DNA from: an uncultured Erythrobacter sp. | Lineage (GTDB): Bacteria > Pseudomonadota > Alphaproteobacteria > Sphingomonadales > Sphingomonadaceae | Assembly: GCA_913061345.1 (NCBI GenBank) | Contig: CAJXTZ010000001.1 | Span: 1 to 64,000, forward strand | Length of the DNA stretch: 64,000 nt | Reading direction: 5' to 3' | In this document: piece after piece, positions 18,690 through 28,144 of the stretch | How positions within the stretch are numbered: the stretch's first letter is position 1 | Layout of the letters: every line of letters starts with the position of its first letter | Notes under the pieces: generated by a model | The model's database searches: none | The model's input: only the letters and a program-made list of their open reading frames with translations | What the model was told of the DNA's origin: nothing | Position numbers and translations under genes: made by a program

Positions 18690-19784
18690 TAATTACAACG
18701 AAACCAGCCGCCCACCAGCTTGGACGCTGAGCGAATTTCATATGCGCGGAAATCACCCTCCTCTGTCGATCGGTCACTCGTGAGACATACTTGATTCTAT
18801 GAAAAAAGATAGCGGGGTGCAGAGACGAAAAGTATCGCATAAGCAGTTATCTCTCTTACGAATATGAGGGATATGTCATCGCGGAGCCAACCTATGTGAT
18901 CTTCGAAAGCCGTGCCTCGGTTTGATGGCCGTTCCTCAGTGGGCGGTGATTTCATCCTCCTCGCGCTCATCGCATTCCGTAGCCTTCTTGCGATGCATTC
19001 GCACCTTCGCAGGGTCCCGCGTATTCGCACGTCAGGAGAACCGCTTAAGTATCCGTTTATTAGGCGAAAGTCGGTTATCCATGATGGTAGGGCCGATATG
19101 AAAGCATCGCTGCAATGATGATTGCTTTTGGAGGTGGTATCGTCGCGCTCAGTGCCGAGCCTGAGTTCGAGCCAATTGCGGTTGATGGATTACCTTTAGT
19201 CGGTGGGGGTCATGAAGGCCACGAAACTGTCCTGGGGTCCACACACTCGCCGCGGCGGAAGGATGATGTTGCAACTCGAGTGAATCGAACAGCCGCCTAA
19301 TTCATGGTCGACATAGGCCCCAGTCATACGCTTCTATCCCAACAATGCAGAAATCATCAGTGTCGTCATTGGACGTGAAGACCGCATCAATACAGTGGAG
19401 GAAAAATCACTGTGAAACAGGCCCAGGTATCAACCATGGCCATGGTCGGTGTGACGATTTTCGATGTCCTGCTCTCACCTCGGATAAGATCAGCATCTCC
19501 TTGATGGGCATGGACACGCTTTCGCGGCATGGAGCCATCCAGCTCGCGCCTTAACGACATCCCCATTCGTTTTCAGCTTCGGTGACTTCGGATCGTTTCC
19601 TTTCGGCAGGAGGACCTATCTCGCGTTCGCGTCGAATGGCGAACGACCGAATTCGCTTTTGGCACCCCAGCTAGGCAACCGGGTAGATTGCAGTTTTCCA
19701 GTTCTCCAGAAGCTGCCATACCCCTACCCATCACTCTGTCTCGAGTTGCTTCATTCCTAACGGTGGCGTAATTGGTTAAAGCTA
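18690..19784. other. Long gene-poor stretch inside the polysaccharide locus
   Basis: About 1.1 kb between the GH16 gene and the initiating sugar transferase. Frames such as 18797-19030 (minus), 18912-19118 (plus) and 19115-19300 (plus) have no recognised domain. I see no insertion-sequence ends. It may hold promoters for the GH16 gene and decayed sequence. Confidence 0.35.
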
Positions 19785-20465
19785 TCAATAACTGCCGCGG
19801 CTTGCCAGAACTGATGGCACCGTGAGTGCCAAGATCCGCAAATTGTCGGTCACCCTGGCCGTGCGGACATATAGGACGTCGTAGGCAACACGCCGCCGAT
19901 AACTCACATCGTTTCGGCCACTTATTTGCCAAAGCCCGGTGAGGCCGGGGCGCACGGCGCAGTAATGGGAGAAATACCGACCGTAGCGTGGAGCTTCTTT
20001 CTCCACGATAGGGCGGGGACCCACGAGACTCATCTCCCCTTTAAGCACACTCCAGAATTGAGGCAGTTCATCCAGGCTTGTCTTGCGCAGAAACTTGCCG
20101 ATCCCTGTTATCCTCGGATCATTCCGGAGCTTGTGATCCCGCTCCCATTCCTCGCGCGCACCCAGGTCGCTGGCTAGGACGCTGTTCAGACGAGCTTCTG
20201 CATCCTTTGCCATCGTGCGAAATTTGTAGCAATCGAATAATTTGCCATTCAGCCCAATACGCTTCTGCCTAAAAAGGACCGGGCCAGGGTCAGCGAGGAA
20301 GACACACAACGCAACCACAACCATCAAGGGGGCAAGGATTACCAGCATGACGGAAGCGCCAAAAACGTCCAAGAGGCGTTTCCGACCCGACTGCGCAATC
20401 CGAAACTTTTGTGCCTCGCCAACATATGGCGCGACATAAGCTCGCTTAACCGCCGACATATCCAC
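19785..20465 (-). CDS. Initiating sugar-phosphate transferase (bacterial sugar transferase)
   Basis: A 226-residue monotopic phosphoglycosyl transferase that moves a sugar phosphate from a nucleotide sugar to undecaprenyl phosphate, the first step of repeat-unit assembly. One membrane helix lies at about residues 32-56 (VFGASVMLVILAPLMVVVAL). The family motifs follow: FRQKRIG, CYKFRTMAKDAEARL, LRKTSLDELPQFWSVLKGEM, SLVGPRP and RPGLTGLWQISGRN. The length is that of the short PglC-like class, without the extra N-terminal helices of WbaP. The upstream sequence carries a TGCA-type palindrome (20481-20492) shared with the wzc-like gene. Confidence 0.92.
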   Translation of the reverse strand: MDMSAVKRAYVAPYVGEAQKFRIAQSGRKRLLDVFGASVMLVILAPLMVVVALCVFLADPGPVLFRQKRIGLNGKLFDCYKFRTMAKDAEARLNSVLASDLGAREEWERDHKLRNDPRITGIGKFLRKTSLDELPQFWSVLKGEMSLVGPRPIVEKEAPRYGRYFSHYCAVRPGLTGLWQISGRNDVSYRRRVAYDVLYVRTARVTDNLRILALTVPSVLASRGSY

Positions 20466-20896
20466 GCGTTTACCTCATGCTGCAATGCAACATGCTTAGA
20501 ATATGGCTAACGATTCGTAAACCTTAGATTGAACCAGGGGTGCAAGGTTGGCCCAATGTGGGACGCCTTCAGCACGAGGTTATTAGGCGAAGAATCCCTG
20601 CCCAGAGCGTCAGTGAGACAACGCACGCAGCGGCCAGCCCCCTCACTCTTCCTTGCCTGTCTGACCGACAGCGCTCAAATAGATATGGTCGTGTCGAAAG
20701 TGGCCATTGGACCGCCCCGTCGTTCCAGACGTCCACCGACTCAAATGATGTTTTGCCAAGCTCCATGTGGTTATTCTCGCTTGGAAGGCTTAAAGAACTG
20801 TAACCTTGAGATACCATCTGGAAAGCATGCGATGCCGCATACGGAAGGTGGTGAATGCCTCAATCGCGAACTGAAGCATCTGCATGGTTAAGGGCT
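20466..20896. other. Intergenic region with possible small gene
   Basis: About 430 bp between the sugar transferase start and the beta-barrel gene end. A minus-strand frame (20569-20817, 82 codons) reads TSFESVDVWNDGAVQWPLST and ends in a hydrophobic stretch near the C-terminus. It could be a small single-pass membrane protein, but no ribosome binding site decides a start, and I give it about 0.3. Confidence 0.35.
20481..20492. promoter_or_regulatory. Palindromic TGCAATGCA motif upstream of sugar transferase
   Basis: TGCAATGCAACA lies about 16 bp upstream of the sugar transferase start codon. The same motif with one change (TGCATTGCAACA) lies at 24494-24505, upstream of the wzc-like gene, which is on the same strand. 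The core TGCA-N-TGCA is a palindrome and could be a regulator binding site. Confidence 0.4.
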
Positions 20897-22189
20897 TCAG
20901 AGGCGATAGCCGACCGTAATGCGGAAGCGGGTCTGATCGCCTGCAGCCAACCCCGACCGCTGGAAATACTCTCCGCGAAGTCCCACAGAAATGCGCGGGG
21001 AAATATAATAGCTAGCCGTTCCACTAAACTGCATTTCTTCACCAATTTGCCCATCTTCACTCGATTCGAAGCTGGCGTACCGAATGTCGCTTCGCAAGAG
21101 CACATTTCGCAGCAACTCATGCTCTGCCGTAAGCGCGACCCCCGTTCGCAGAAAGCTCACGAAAAGAGGATTGATCGTATCGTCGACATCCCTTGACGCT
21201 CGGATTTGAAATCGTGTTAGTCTGGTCGGACTGTAGTAGACGCTGGCGGACGCTGACAGAGCATTGACGCCCGGTTCCTCTGGGTTGTCGTATTCGATTC
21301 GCGCGTATCCGAGATTTGCATCGAGCGAGAGTAACTCAGTGACCTGTATCTGGACGCCGCCGACCACCGTGGCGATATCGACCGAACGGTCAGTCAGGAA
21401 GTAATCTGGCAGATTAGGCAGGACAGAAAGCGCCTGCTCATCGAAGTCAAACCGACTGAAGCGGCCTTCCACATAAAAGCGCCGATCCGGTCGCGCGGAG
21501 TATGCAATCCGACCGCGACCTTCGTAATATGTATTGTCGCGAATTGCGCTCTCAAAGGTATCATCACCGAAAACCAATTGACCTTGATACTCGTAGCGCG
21601 TTGCGCGGGCCTCACCTTCGACTGTGAATGATCCAATGCCCTGTTCTAAACCCAGATTCGCTCCATAGGAAAGCGTTCGAAAGGTCTCTGTGATATTATC
21701 GCCTGTCGTGAGCGCGGGACCGCTGGTATCATTGAGGGTGAAATTGGCTCCGCCAAATGGCCTAGTGGCAGTTCCTAGACCGAATTTCGTATCCACACTA
21801 CCCTGAAGCTGGAACCTGTCTTCGGCGCTGTTGTCGAGATAGGTTTGATAACCGGTCGCAACCCGCAGATTCAATCTTCGGTCTGCACGCTGCTCAGTTG
21901 CAGTCACGCTAGGTCTGATGTTCATGACGATGTCGTCAGCGTCAACTAACTCCGACGCGAAAACATTGTCGATATATTCCAGACTGGTCTCAATTTGCGG
22001 TCGCACCTCTAAACCGCCTAAGATGATCGGCTCGTGGGTATAATCAGGGCGGGAGCGATCTTCGAGAGGAGTTCGCGGATCAAAGTCTTGGCCCTGCGCC
22101 GCACTTGCGTAGGGAAAGCTGACAAATGCCACGGCTAGGCACTTGGCAGTGCTCGCACCAAGGCGCTCCAAATTCCGTTTCTCAGGTCG
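20897..22189 (-). CDS. Outer-membrane beta-barrel protein of polysaccharide locus
   Basis: A protein of 430 residues when read from GTG 22189, which has GGAGAGGA six bases upstream. A start at 22294 would overlap the wzc-like gene and is less likely. A signal peptide ends near FVSFPYASAAQGQ. The mature part is rich in alternating beta-strands and aromatic pairs and ends RFRITVGYRL, a C-terminal strand typical of outer-membrane barrels. It resembles the outer_membrane_beta-barrel_2 family found beside exopolysaccharide genes in sphingomonads and may be a wide export or anchoring pore. It follows the wzc-like gene and is probably co-transcribed. Confidence 0.75.
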   Translation of the reverse strand, partial: RPEKRNLERLGASTAKCLAVAFVSFPYASAAQGQDFDPRTPLEDRSRPDYTHEPIILGGLEVRPQIETSLEYIDNVFASELVDADDIVMNIRPSVTATEQRADRRLNLRVATGYQTYLDNSAEDRFQLQGSVDTKFGLGTATRPFGGANFTLNDTSGPALTTGDNITETFRTLSYGANLGLEQGIGSFTVEGEARATRYEYQGQLVFGDDTFESAIRDNTYYEGRGRIAYSARPDRRFYVEGRFSRFDFDEQALSVLPNLPDYFLTDRSVDIATVVGGVQIQVTELLSLDANLGYARIEYDNPEEPGVNALSASASVYYSPTRLTRFQIRASRDVDDTINPLFVSFLRTGVALTAEHELLRNVLLRSDIRYASFESSEDGQIGEEMQFSGTASYYISPRISVGLRGEYFQRSGLAAGDQTRFRITVGYRL

Positions 22190-22226
22190 CACGCCTTGTC
22201 CTCTCCGCCCAGAGCCTGGCGCTGCT

Positions 22227-24380
22227 TCAATTTTGATAATAGCCACGAAACTTCTTTGTGTAGGCATACACATCGCCATCGCCCGTACTCGCATATTTTT
22301 TGATGTTGACCTGCGACAGGGCCAATCCCGTCACTTTAGCCTTACCCTCCATCAACATTGCAACTGCCGCCTCGACTGCCCGCATCGACGTGCGCTTCCA
22401 TTTCGTGATCACCAATACGCGATCGGCCGCAGATGCCAATATGCGGCCTTCTGCCACGCCGAGTATGGGTGCGGTGTCCACGATCACAATGTCAAACTTG
22501 TCTCGAAGTTCGTCGAAAACGACACGTACGCGTGCCTCGGTGAGCGCGTTGCGTACATCCTCTTGCACCTGATTGCTACCCAAGACGCAAAGACCCGATA
22601 GCGGGTCGGTATAGAGGCATTCCTCTAGTTTGGCATCACCGGACAGATAGGTGAAGATGTCTTTTTCACTATTATAGTCCAGAAGTGAGCTCGATCCTCT
22701 TCTACGAAGATCAGCATCTACCAGCACTACACGCAGTCCTTCCGCAGCGCTGGTTCTCGCGACACAGACCGAAGTTGTCGTTTTGCCTTCACCTGGCAAA
22801 GCCGACGTGATCGCGATCGTGCGCGACCGACCGCCCGGAGACAGGGTGAGGAAGGTTCTGATCGAACGAAAGGATTCAGCAAAGAGCGAGTGGGGGTGAG
22901 CAAGAATGTAATCGTGCGGCAATTCCACCGCGCGGCGGTCGGTCAATGTAGAGGACAGCGTTGGGATTGCGCCTGCATAACGCAATTGCAAATGCCGTTC
23001 TACGTCGCGCTTCGTTTGCACACCACGGCGCAGGTACTCTGCAATGAGGATAGATAATAAACCGGCGCTCAGCGCCATTACAGCTCCGGCGAAACCGATA
23101 AGGAAATAATTCGGACTAGATTGAGTTGACGGCACGACCGCGCGCGAAGCGATGCTTGCATCTGGCATTGCGCTATCCCTGAGTGCGCCGGCTTCTTGGG
23201 AGCGTTCTAGAAAGGACTCGTAGATGGCCTGCGCTGCATCGGCTTTCTGCTCTAAAGCGCTCAACCCTGTTTGCGCAGCAGTGTTTCCGCGAACCGCGCC
23301 AAGAGCTCCGGCCCGGCTCGATTCCAACGAAGAAACCCGTGATTGGGCGGTCTGAACCTCAGCTTGCAAACTAGAAAGTACGCGATCGATTTCTTCCTGG
23401 ATTCTTTCGCGTATATCCCGGATTTCCTCTTCGGCTTGGCGGCGCTCTGGATGCAAAGCACCGTAGCGCTCTCGCAAAACTGCCAGCCTTGCGCTCACGG
23501 TGGCTTCCTGCTGACGGAGGCTCCCTATGGTCCCTGAACCGAGCGCTGCACCGACGTCGGCCCCTCCTCCACCCCGATTGAGCTGTTCGCGGGCAGAATT
23601 GTAGCGCCCTCGTCTCTCAGCGAGATTCGCGCGTGCCTGCGCTAATTCCGTGTTGAGATTGGAAACTTCTTGCTCAGCATTCGTACCGCTGTCGTTGGAC
23701 GAAAGGCCATGTGCTGCGCGATATTGATCGACCGCTGACTGGGTTGAAATTGCCGCTCTTTGCAGTTCGTCCAGGCGCGCATTGATAAATTCGGATGAGG
23801 ATTCGCTGCGGACACTTTTTGCCTCGATTTGGCTAAGCAGATACGCCTCGGCGAGGAGATTCGCAGCCGCGGCGGCAAAGACCGGGTCTTCACTGTTCGC
23901 CACGATGTCGACAACTCGCACATCGCCAGCACGGCTGATCGTTATCGCTCTTGAAATTCGCGCCGCGAGCAAGTTTTTTTCGTCATCGCCAAACGGATCG
24001 CCATCAGGGGACGCGAAGCGCTCAGCATACAGTTCAGCTGCGCGATCTGCCACAAAGGGAGATCCGATAAGAGCGATCTCTGTGTCAACTTCATCTACGC
24101 CTACTAAATTTCGCTCTGCACCCGGACCGGTTGTTTGGACCGGATCGCCAGTCGGTTCGATCAGGACGCTTGAGATGGCAAGGTATTGCGGGGTCAGGAT
24201 TGCCATCAGACCGGCGGTAAGCCCGATGATAGAAAATACGACGATAGTGAAAAGCAGCAAATTCCGGCGGAAAGCTTGCCACATCAGACCCGGATCAGGC
24301 AGCAACGGAACCGCCGGACTGTTTGCATGCATCTCATCATGATCATCGTCAGCCTTTATCGGACTGCGTTCAGGCGTCAT
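22227..24380 (-). CDS. wzc: Polysaccharide co-polymerase/BY-kinase (Wzc-like)
   Basis: A 717-residue inner-membrane protein fusing a Wzz chain-length domain to a bacterial tyrosine kinase. The first membrane helix is at about residues 38-62. A long periplasmic coiled-coil region (about 200-390, rich in Ala, Glu and Arg) follows, with the Pro-rich VPSTQSSPNYFLIGFAGAV before the second helix near 425-450. The cytoplasmic kinase has Walker A ALPGEGKTTTS (about 532-542), Walker A' VVLVDADLRRRG and Walker B DIVIVDTAPILG. The C-terminus is a tyrosine cluster (YASTGDGDVYAYTKKFRGYY) for autophosphorylation. It would set chain length and couple polymerisation to export. No separate phosphatase of the Wzb type is seen. 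Confidence 0.93.
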   Translation of the reverse strand: MTPERSPIKADDDHDEMHANSPAVPLLPDPGLMWQAFRRNLLLFTIVVFSIIGLTAGLMAILTPQYLAISSVLIEPTGDPVQTTGPGAERNLVGVDEVDTEIALIGSPFVADRAAELYAERFASPDGDPFGDDEKNLLAARISRAITISRAGDVRVVDIVANSEDPVFAAAAANLLAEAYLLSQIEAKSVRSESSSEFINARLDELQRAAISTQSAVDQYRAAHGLSSNDSGTNAEQEVSNLNTELAQARANLAERRGRYNSAREQLNRGGGGADVGAALGSGTIGSLRQQEATVSARLAVLRERYGALHPERRQAEEEIRDIRERIQEEIDRVLSSLQAEVQTAQSRVSSLESSRAGALGAVRGNTAAQTGLSALEQKADAAQAIYESFLERSQEAGALRDSAMPDASIASRAVVPSTQSSPNYFLIGFAGAVMALSAGLLSILIAEYLRRGVQTKRDVERHLQLRYAGAIPTLSSTLTDRRAVELPHDYILAHPHSLFAESFRSIRTFLTLSPGGRSRTIAITSALPGEGKTTTSVCVARTSAAEGLRVVLVDADLRRRGSSSLLDYNSEKDIFTYLSGDAKLEECLYTDPLSGLCVLGSNQVQEDVRNALTEARVRVVFDELRDKFDIVIVDTAPILGVAEGRILASAADRVLVITKWKRTSMRAVEAAVAMLMEGKAKVTGLALSQVNIKKYASTGDGDVYAYTKKFRGYYQN

Positions 24381-24749
24381 TTTCTATTTCTTCCTAAACC
24401 GTACGATGGGTCATTGAGAGGAGAATGCGTTCAATCGTAGTGCAAGCGAGAGCTATTTCCGGACCATAGCGGACATCTACATCACGGGTGTATTGCATTG
24501 CAACATTCTCCGCCTATAAAGCTATACATAATCGTTGCCTTGATCCTCTAACGTGGTCCAATTCTTGATGTGGCAGGCAATGAACCAAGATTCGGAAACA
24601 CCGATCGTGGTGCATGCCGGTGATGTTCTAAGGTATTATATCTTCAAGTGCGATACCGAATTTCCTAGCAAACTTGACATAGTTCGCAATTGCCAAACTG
24701 GCATTCGCGAGACATCAAGTTCCTGCCATGCGACTGTCAGATTCAAATT
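24381..24749. other. Divergent promoter region of wzc-like and GT genes
   Basis: About 370 bp between two divergent transcription units. It contains the TGCA palindrome at 24494-24505. No gene is supported; a 68-codon plus-strand frame at 24553 has no recognised domain. Confidence 0.4.
24494..24505. promoter_or_regulatory. TGCATTGCA motif upstream of wzc-like gene
   Basis: TGCATTGCAACA lies about 115 bp upstream of the wzc-like start. It matches 11 of 12 bases of the element at 20481-20492. Shared placement upstream of two minus-strand polysaccharide genes suggests a common regulator. Confidence 0.4.
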
Positions 24750-25802
24750 ATGCGTATAGCTTTTTGTTCGGCTCACCCTTATCTTCCTCAACTAACTGGT
24801 GGTGCTCAAAGGAGCATGCAGCAGCTCGCGGTGGCATTGTCAGAACGCGGGCATGAAGTCGCGTTTTTGACAGGTCTATTGGGTTCGGGCTTAATGGGCA
24901 TCAAAGCCCGGACAAAATTTAAGCTGTCGCGATCTACCCTATATGTTCGAGAATATGATGGCTTCGACGTCTATCGAGGTTGGGAGATTGAAAATTGCGT
25001 TGAAGAATTCTCAAATGCGTTTAATCCTAATTTGGCTCTCTGCTTCTCGGGCAGACCAGCAACGGTTGCCCGAGCTTTCAAACTAAATAATATACCTTCG
25101 GCAATCTACTTTAGAAACGTGGAGATAACCGATATCGGGCTAGACCCAATATCAGCTGCGAATGGATTCATTGCGAATTCCAACTTCACCGCGCAATTCG
25201 TCAAGAGCAAATTTAGCATCTCGGCAACCACGATCCGTCCGTTAGTTGAGAAGGAACTATATGAAACGCGGCCAGGCGGTATGGCCACATTTATTAACCC
25301 TCATCGTGACAAGGGTCGCGACATTGTATTCGAGTTGGTTAAGCGCTCACCGAACATCCCGTTCCTAATCGTTTACTCTTGGCAGCTCAGCGAACAAGAC
25401 AGGCTAGATTTGCAGAAGTTCGCCGCTCGCTATGACAACGTGACGATAATTGAAGCAACCGACGATATGAAAAGCGTATACGGACGAACCAAAATTCTTC
25501 TCGCCCCGAGCCAATGGCAGGAAGCATGGGGGAGAGTTGCCACAGAGGCGCATTTTAGCGGTATCCCAGTGATGTCGTCAGACGCAGGAGGCCTACCAGA
25601 ATCCGTTGGGCCAGGCGGTGTCATAATTCCTCGAGAGGGATCGATAGATCAATGGGAGGCTGCGCTTCATAAGCTGTGGTACGATCAATCTTTATATAAC
25701 TATTTGTCAAAAGAGTCGCTTAAATTCAGTCGGCGGGAAGAGATGAAACCGTCAACAATCGTTGAACAGCTTGAGCGCACGTTCGAAGCTATACAGCGAT
25801 AA
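24750..25802 (+). CDS. GT4-family glycosyltransferase
   Basis: A GT-B glycosyltransferase of 350 residues, starting at ATG 24750 (MRIAFCSAHPYLPQLTGGAQ), where family homology begins; a longer frame upstream adds 20 unlikely residues. The N-terminal GGAQRSMQQLAVALSERGHE is the usual acceptor-side helix. The C-terminal donor site is AWGRVATEAHFSGIPVMSSD and AGGLPESVGPGG. The gene is visibly more AT-rich than the TamAB region and starts a co-directional run of four genes (24750-29584). It probably extends the repeat unit. No clear Shine-Dalgarno sequence is seen. Confidence 0.85.
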   Translation: MRIAFCSAHPYLPQLTGGAQRSMQQLAVALSERGHEVAFLTGLLGSGLMGIKARTKFKLSRSTLYVREYDGFDVYRGWEIENCVEEFSNAFNPNLALCFSGRPATVARAFKLNNIPSAIYFRNVEITDIGLDPISAANGFIANSNFTAQFVKSKFSISATTIRPLVEKELYETRPGGMATFINPHRDKGRDIVFELVKRSPNIPFLIVYSWQLSEQDRLDLQKFAARYDNVTIIEATDDMKSVYGRTKILLAPSQWQEAWGRVATEAHFSGIPVMSSDAGGLPESVGPGGVIIPREGSIDQWEAALHKLWYDQSLYNYLSKESLKFSRREEMKPSTIVEQLERTFEAIQR

Positions 25803-25809
25803 CTATAAA

Positions 25810-25824
25810 AATGCGGAGCATTTG
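25810..25824 (+). terminator. Weak hairpin after GT4 gene
   Basis: AAATGC at 25810-25815 pairs with GCATTT at 25819-25824 across a 3-base loop, followed by a short T-containing run. The stem is only 6 bp and AT-rich, so any termination would be partial. Confidence 0.3.
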
Positions 25825-25886
25825 TTTAGCAAAGTGCGAGTGTTTCGAGCGACCAAGTCAAGCATGGTTTGCGGGCAAATCGAACA

Positions 25887-26924
25887 ATGAAATTGCTAGA
25901 GAAAACCAATTTGAGAAAAAATCACAAGATTGGGTTGCATCCAAAGGCAATTGAAGCGAATGCGTTTGCTAATCTATTCGCTTCTGCTCTTGAGAGACAC
26001 AGATACACTACGACGGAAAGCCCGGTGAGTGCTGCTGATCTGAAGGCAATCGATATCCTCATCTATCATTGGCCGTGGTTCTTAGAGCGAGGGGTATCTT
26101 TTCGTCGCGGCCTTCTTGGTATGCGGCATATCATGATGGCGCGACGACGCAGCAACTTGAAGCTGGTCTGGGTCGCACATAACGCGCAACCGCACGAAGG
26201 TGGCAATCGCTTGCTCGCCTGGCTGTTTTTCAGCCAGTTGGACGGAGTGATTTATCTCTCTAATCACTCCCGCAAGATTGTTCGTGGAACACATAAACTC
26301 TCGAAGAATGTAAAAGAGCTCGTCACGGTGCACGGGGCCTACACATCGCCTCGGAAACACGCTGACCTGCCCCAGATGCCGAGTTCGGGGCCGCATTTGT
26401 TCAGCTTTGGTCTTATCCGACCATACAAAGGTTTTGATCAGCTGCTGACTGCAGCACGCAATGCTAGCGAACGATGCACGATAGGAATCGCCGGACGCAT
26501 AGTGGATGAATCCTATGCGAAGGCACTTTCAGAATTAGCCCATGGTATGGGCATGGTTTCCCTTGATTTTCGTGAGAATTTTCTCCCGGCAGCCGAACTC
26601 GACAGTATGATCGACGCCTGTCATGGCGTTGTGATGCCGTATCGCGAGATACTCAACAGTGGGGCTGCCCTTCACGCACTGTCGCGAGCAAGGCCTGTGC
26701 TTGTACCAAACCGCGGTTCCATGCTCGAGCTTCAAGATATCATTGGTAGTGAATGGGTTCATTTGTTTGACGGAGACTTGACGAGCAAGGTTCTTGATGA
26801 GTTTACAAGCTTTGTGCAGACTTTTCCGAGCGATGCGCGCCCTGATCTTTCGATGTTTTCATGGGAGAGAGTGTCACACGATCTCGCCGTTTTCTTTGAT
26901 GATTTGACAGAGGCAAGGCCATGA
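25887..26924 (+). CDS. Glycosyltransferase (GT4-like)
   Basis: A predicted glycosyltransferase of 345 residues. The ATG at 25887 is preferred over TTG 25869. Motifs include IDILIYHWPWFLERG and WVAHNAQPHEGGNRLLAW in the acceptor domain and HLFSFGLIRPYKGFDQLL at the start of the donor domain. The acid-containing loop MPYREILNSGAALHALSRAR aligns with the E-x7-E region. The stop overlaps the start of the pyruvyl transferase gene by 4 bp (ATGA), so the two are translationally coupled. The acceptor sugar is unknown. Confidence 0.8.
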   Translation: MKLLEKTNLRKNHKIGLHPKAIEANAFANLFASALERHRYTTTESPVSAADLKAIDILIYHWPWFLERGVSFRRGLLGMRHIMMARRRSNLKLVWVAHNAQPHEGGNRLLAWLFFSQLDGVIYLSNHSRKIVRGTHKLSKNVKELVTVHGAYTSPRKHADLPQMPSSGPHLFSFGLIRPYKGFDQLLTAARNASERCTIGIAGRIVDESYAKALSELAHGMGMVSLDFRENFLPAAELDSMIDACHGVVMPYREILNSGAALHALSRARPVLVPNRGSMLELQDIIGSEWVHLFDGDLTSKVLDEFTSFVQTFPSDARPDLSMFSWERVSHDLAVFFDDLTEARP

Positions 26925-28138
26925 TCCAATCGCTGCGCAATCTTGTCGTTCCCCTTTACCTTGCGAACGCCCGGCGGCAAGCTGCAGCACTCTATGCATC
27001 TTTGGATGCTACGACCCGCAGCATTCTAGTTATCCCGCCTACCGCTGCAGGAAGCGTAGGTGATGCAGCAATGCTTTGGGTCGCGTTCGACGAATTAAAG
27101 CTAGCTGGGTTTGAGCGAGTTTCTTACGCCGGACCGGGCGGCTGGGACGCCCTCCCGGATTTTGACAGCCACCACGATATGGACGCGTGGTTTTTTTCCT
27201 CACGACGTAGCGCGCTTGCACAAGCGATAAAGCTTCTTGGTAATTTTTCTCATAGCATGCTCGTTGGTGCCGATTGCATCGATGGCACTTACAACCCGGG
27301 TTCAATTACGCGCCGGATGCACTTACTTGACGAACATGCGAGGCTCGGCGGAGATGCACGAATCCTTGGCTCAAGTTTTTCCGATAATCCCAATAGGGAT
27401 GCAGTAAGCGTCCTGCGCGAGCTCCATCCCCGGGTTGTAATAAATGCTCGAGACCCTGTGTCCAAATCACGGATGGAGCAGGTCCTTGCCAGGCAGATCC
27501 AGCAGACGGCCGACATGGCATTCTTGACGCCTGAAAATTCGAATTTGCTCGAAGCGGGCGCAGTGACCTCGTTCGTGAGGGAGCAACGCGATCAAGGCCG
27601 AGCGGTTGTCGGCCTTAATATCTGCTCCACTATAGCCCGGACTAACCCCGGATACGTTGAAGCAAATCAAAAACTCCTGTCGCGTTTGATTCAAGCAGAC
27701 TATGCAGTTCTACTGGTGCCGCACGATAATCGTGGGACAAGAAATGATGCTCTGCTTCTGGCTGAAGCTGCGAAGACGGTCCCCCCCGCTCTGCAAGGTC
27801 ATCTGCTCGCACTTCCGGAAACAGGCCCCGGCACCGTCAAAGCCTCTCTTGGCAAGGTAGATGCGCTTATCACCGGCCGCATGCATGCCGCTATATTGGC
27901 AATGGGCGCAGGCACACCGGCTATCAGCTTCACCTACCAGGGGAAATTTGAGGGTCTTTATCAGCTTCTTGACCTAGAAAATGAAGGTTTGCTTTTTGAT
28001 CCTTCCCATTTCGCGTCAAGCCCAGAAAGGATAATTGAAGCAATTCTAGATCGCCTCACTCGGCATCAGGCTTACGCGCGAATGTTGAAAAAGAAGCTTC
28101 CAACCGTGCTGGCGAAAGCCCGATCAAATTTTAGCTGA
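26921..28138 (+). CDS. Polysaccharide pyruvyl transferase
   Basis: A 405-residue protein of the polysaccharide pyruvyl transferase family (CsaB/WcaK-like), which adds a ketal-linked pyruvate from phosphoenolpyruvate to a sugar. Supporting motifs are VIPPTAAGSVGDAAMLWVAF near the N-terminus, VGLNICSTIARTNPGYVEAN in the middle and TGRMHAAILAMGAGTPAISF with TYQGKFEGLY near residues 320-350, where the conserved Arg-x-His is kept. It is coupled to the upstream glycosyltransferase and followed closely by the flippase. The product polysaccharide is therefore probably acidic and pyruvylated. Confidence 0.87.
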   Translation: MIQSLRNLVVPLYLANARRQAAALYASLDATTRSILVIPPTAAGSVGDAAMLWVAFDELKLAGFERVSYAGPGGWDALPDFDSHHDMDAWFFSSRRSALAQAIKLLGNFSHSMLVGADCIDGTYNPGSITRRMHLLDEHARLGGDARILGSSFSDNPNRDAVSVLRELHPRVVINARDPVSKSRMEQVLARQIQQTADMAFLTPENSNLLEAGAVTSFVREQRDQGRAVVGLNICSTIARTNPGYVEANQKLLSRLIQADYAVLLVPHDNRGTRNDALLLAEAAKTVPPALQGHLLALPETGPGTVKASLGKVDALITGRMHAAILAMGAGTPAISFTYQGKFEGLYQLLDLENEGLLFDPSHFASSPERIIEAILDRLTRHQAYARMLKKKLPTVLAKARSNFS

Positions 28139-28144
28139 AGACAG

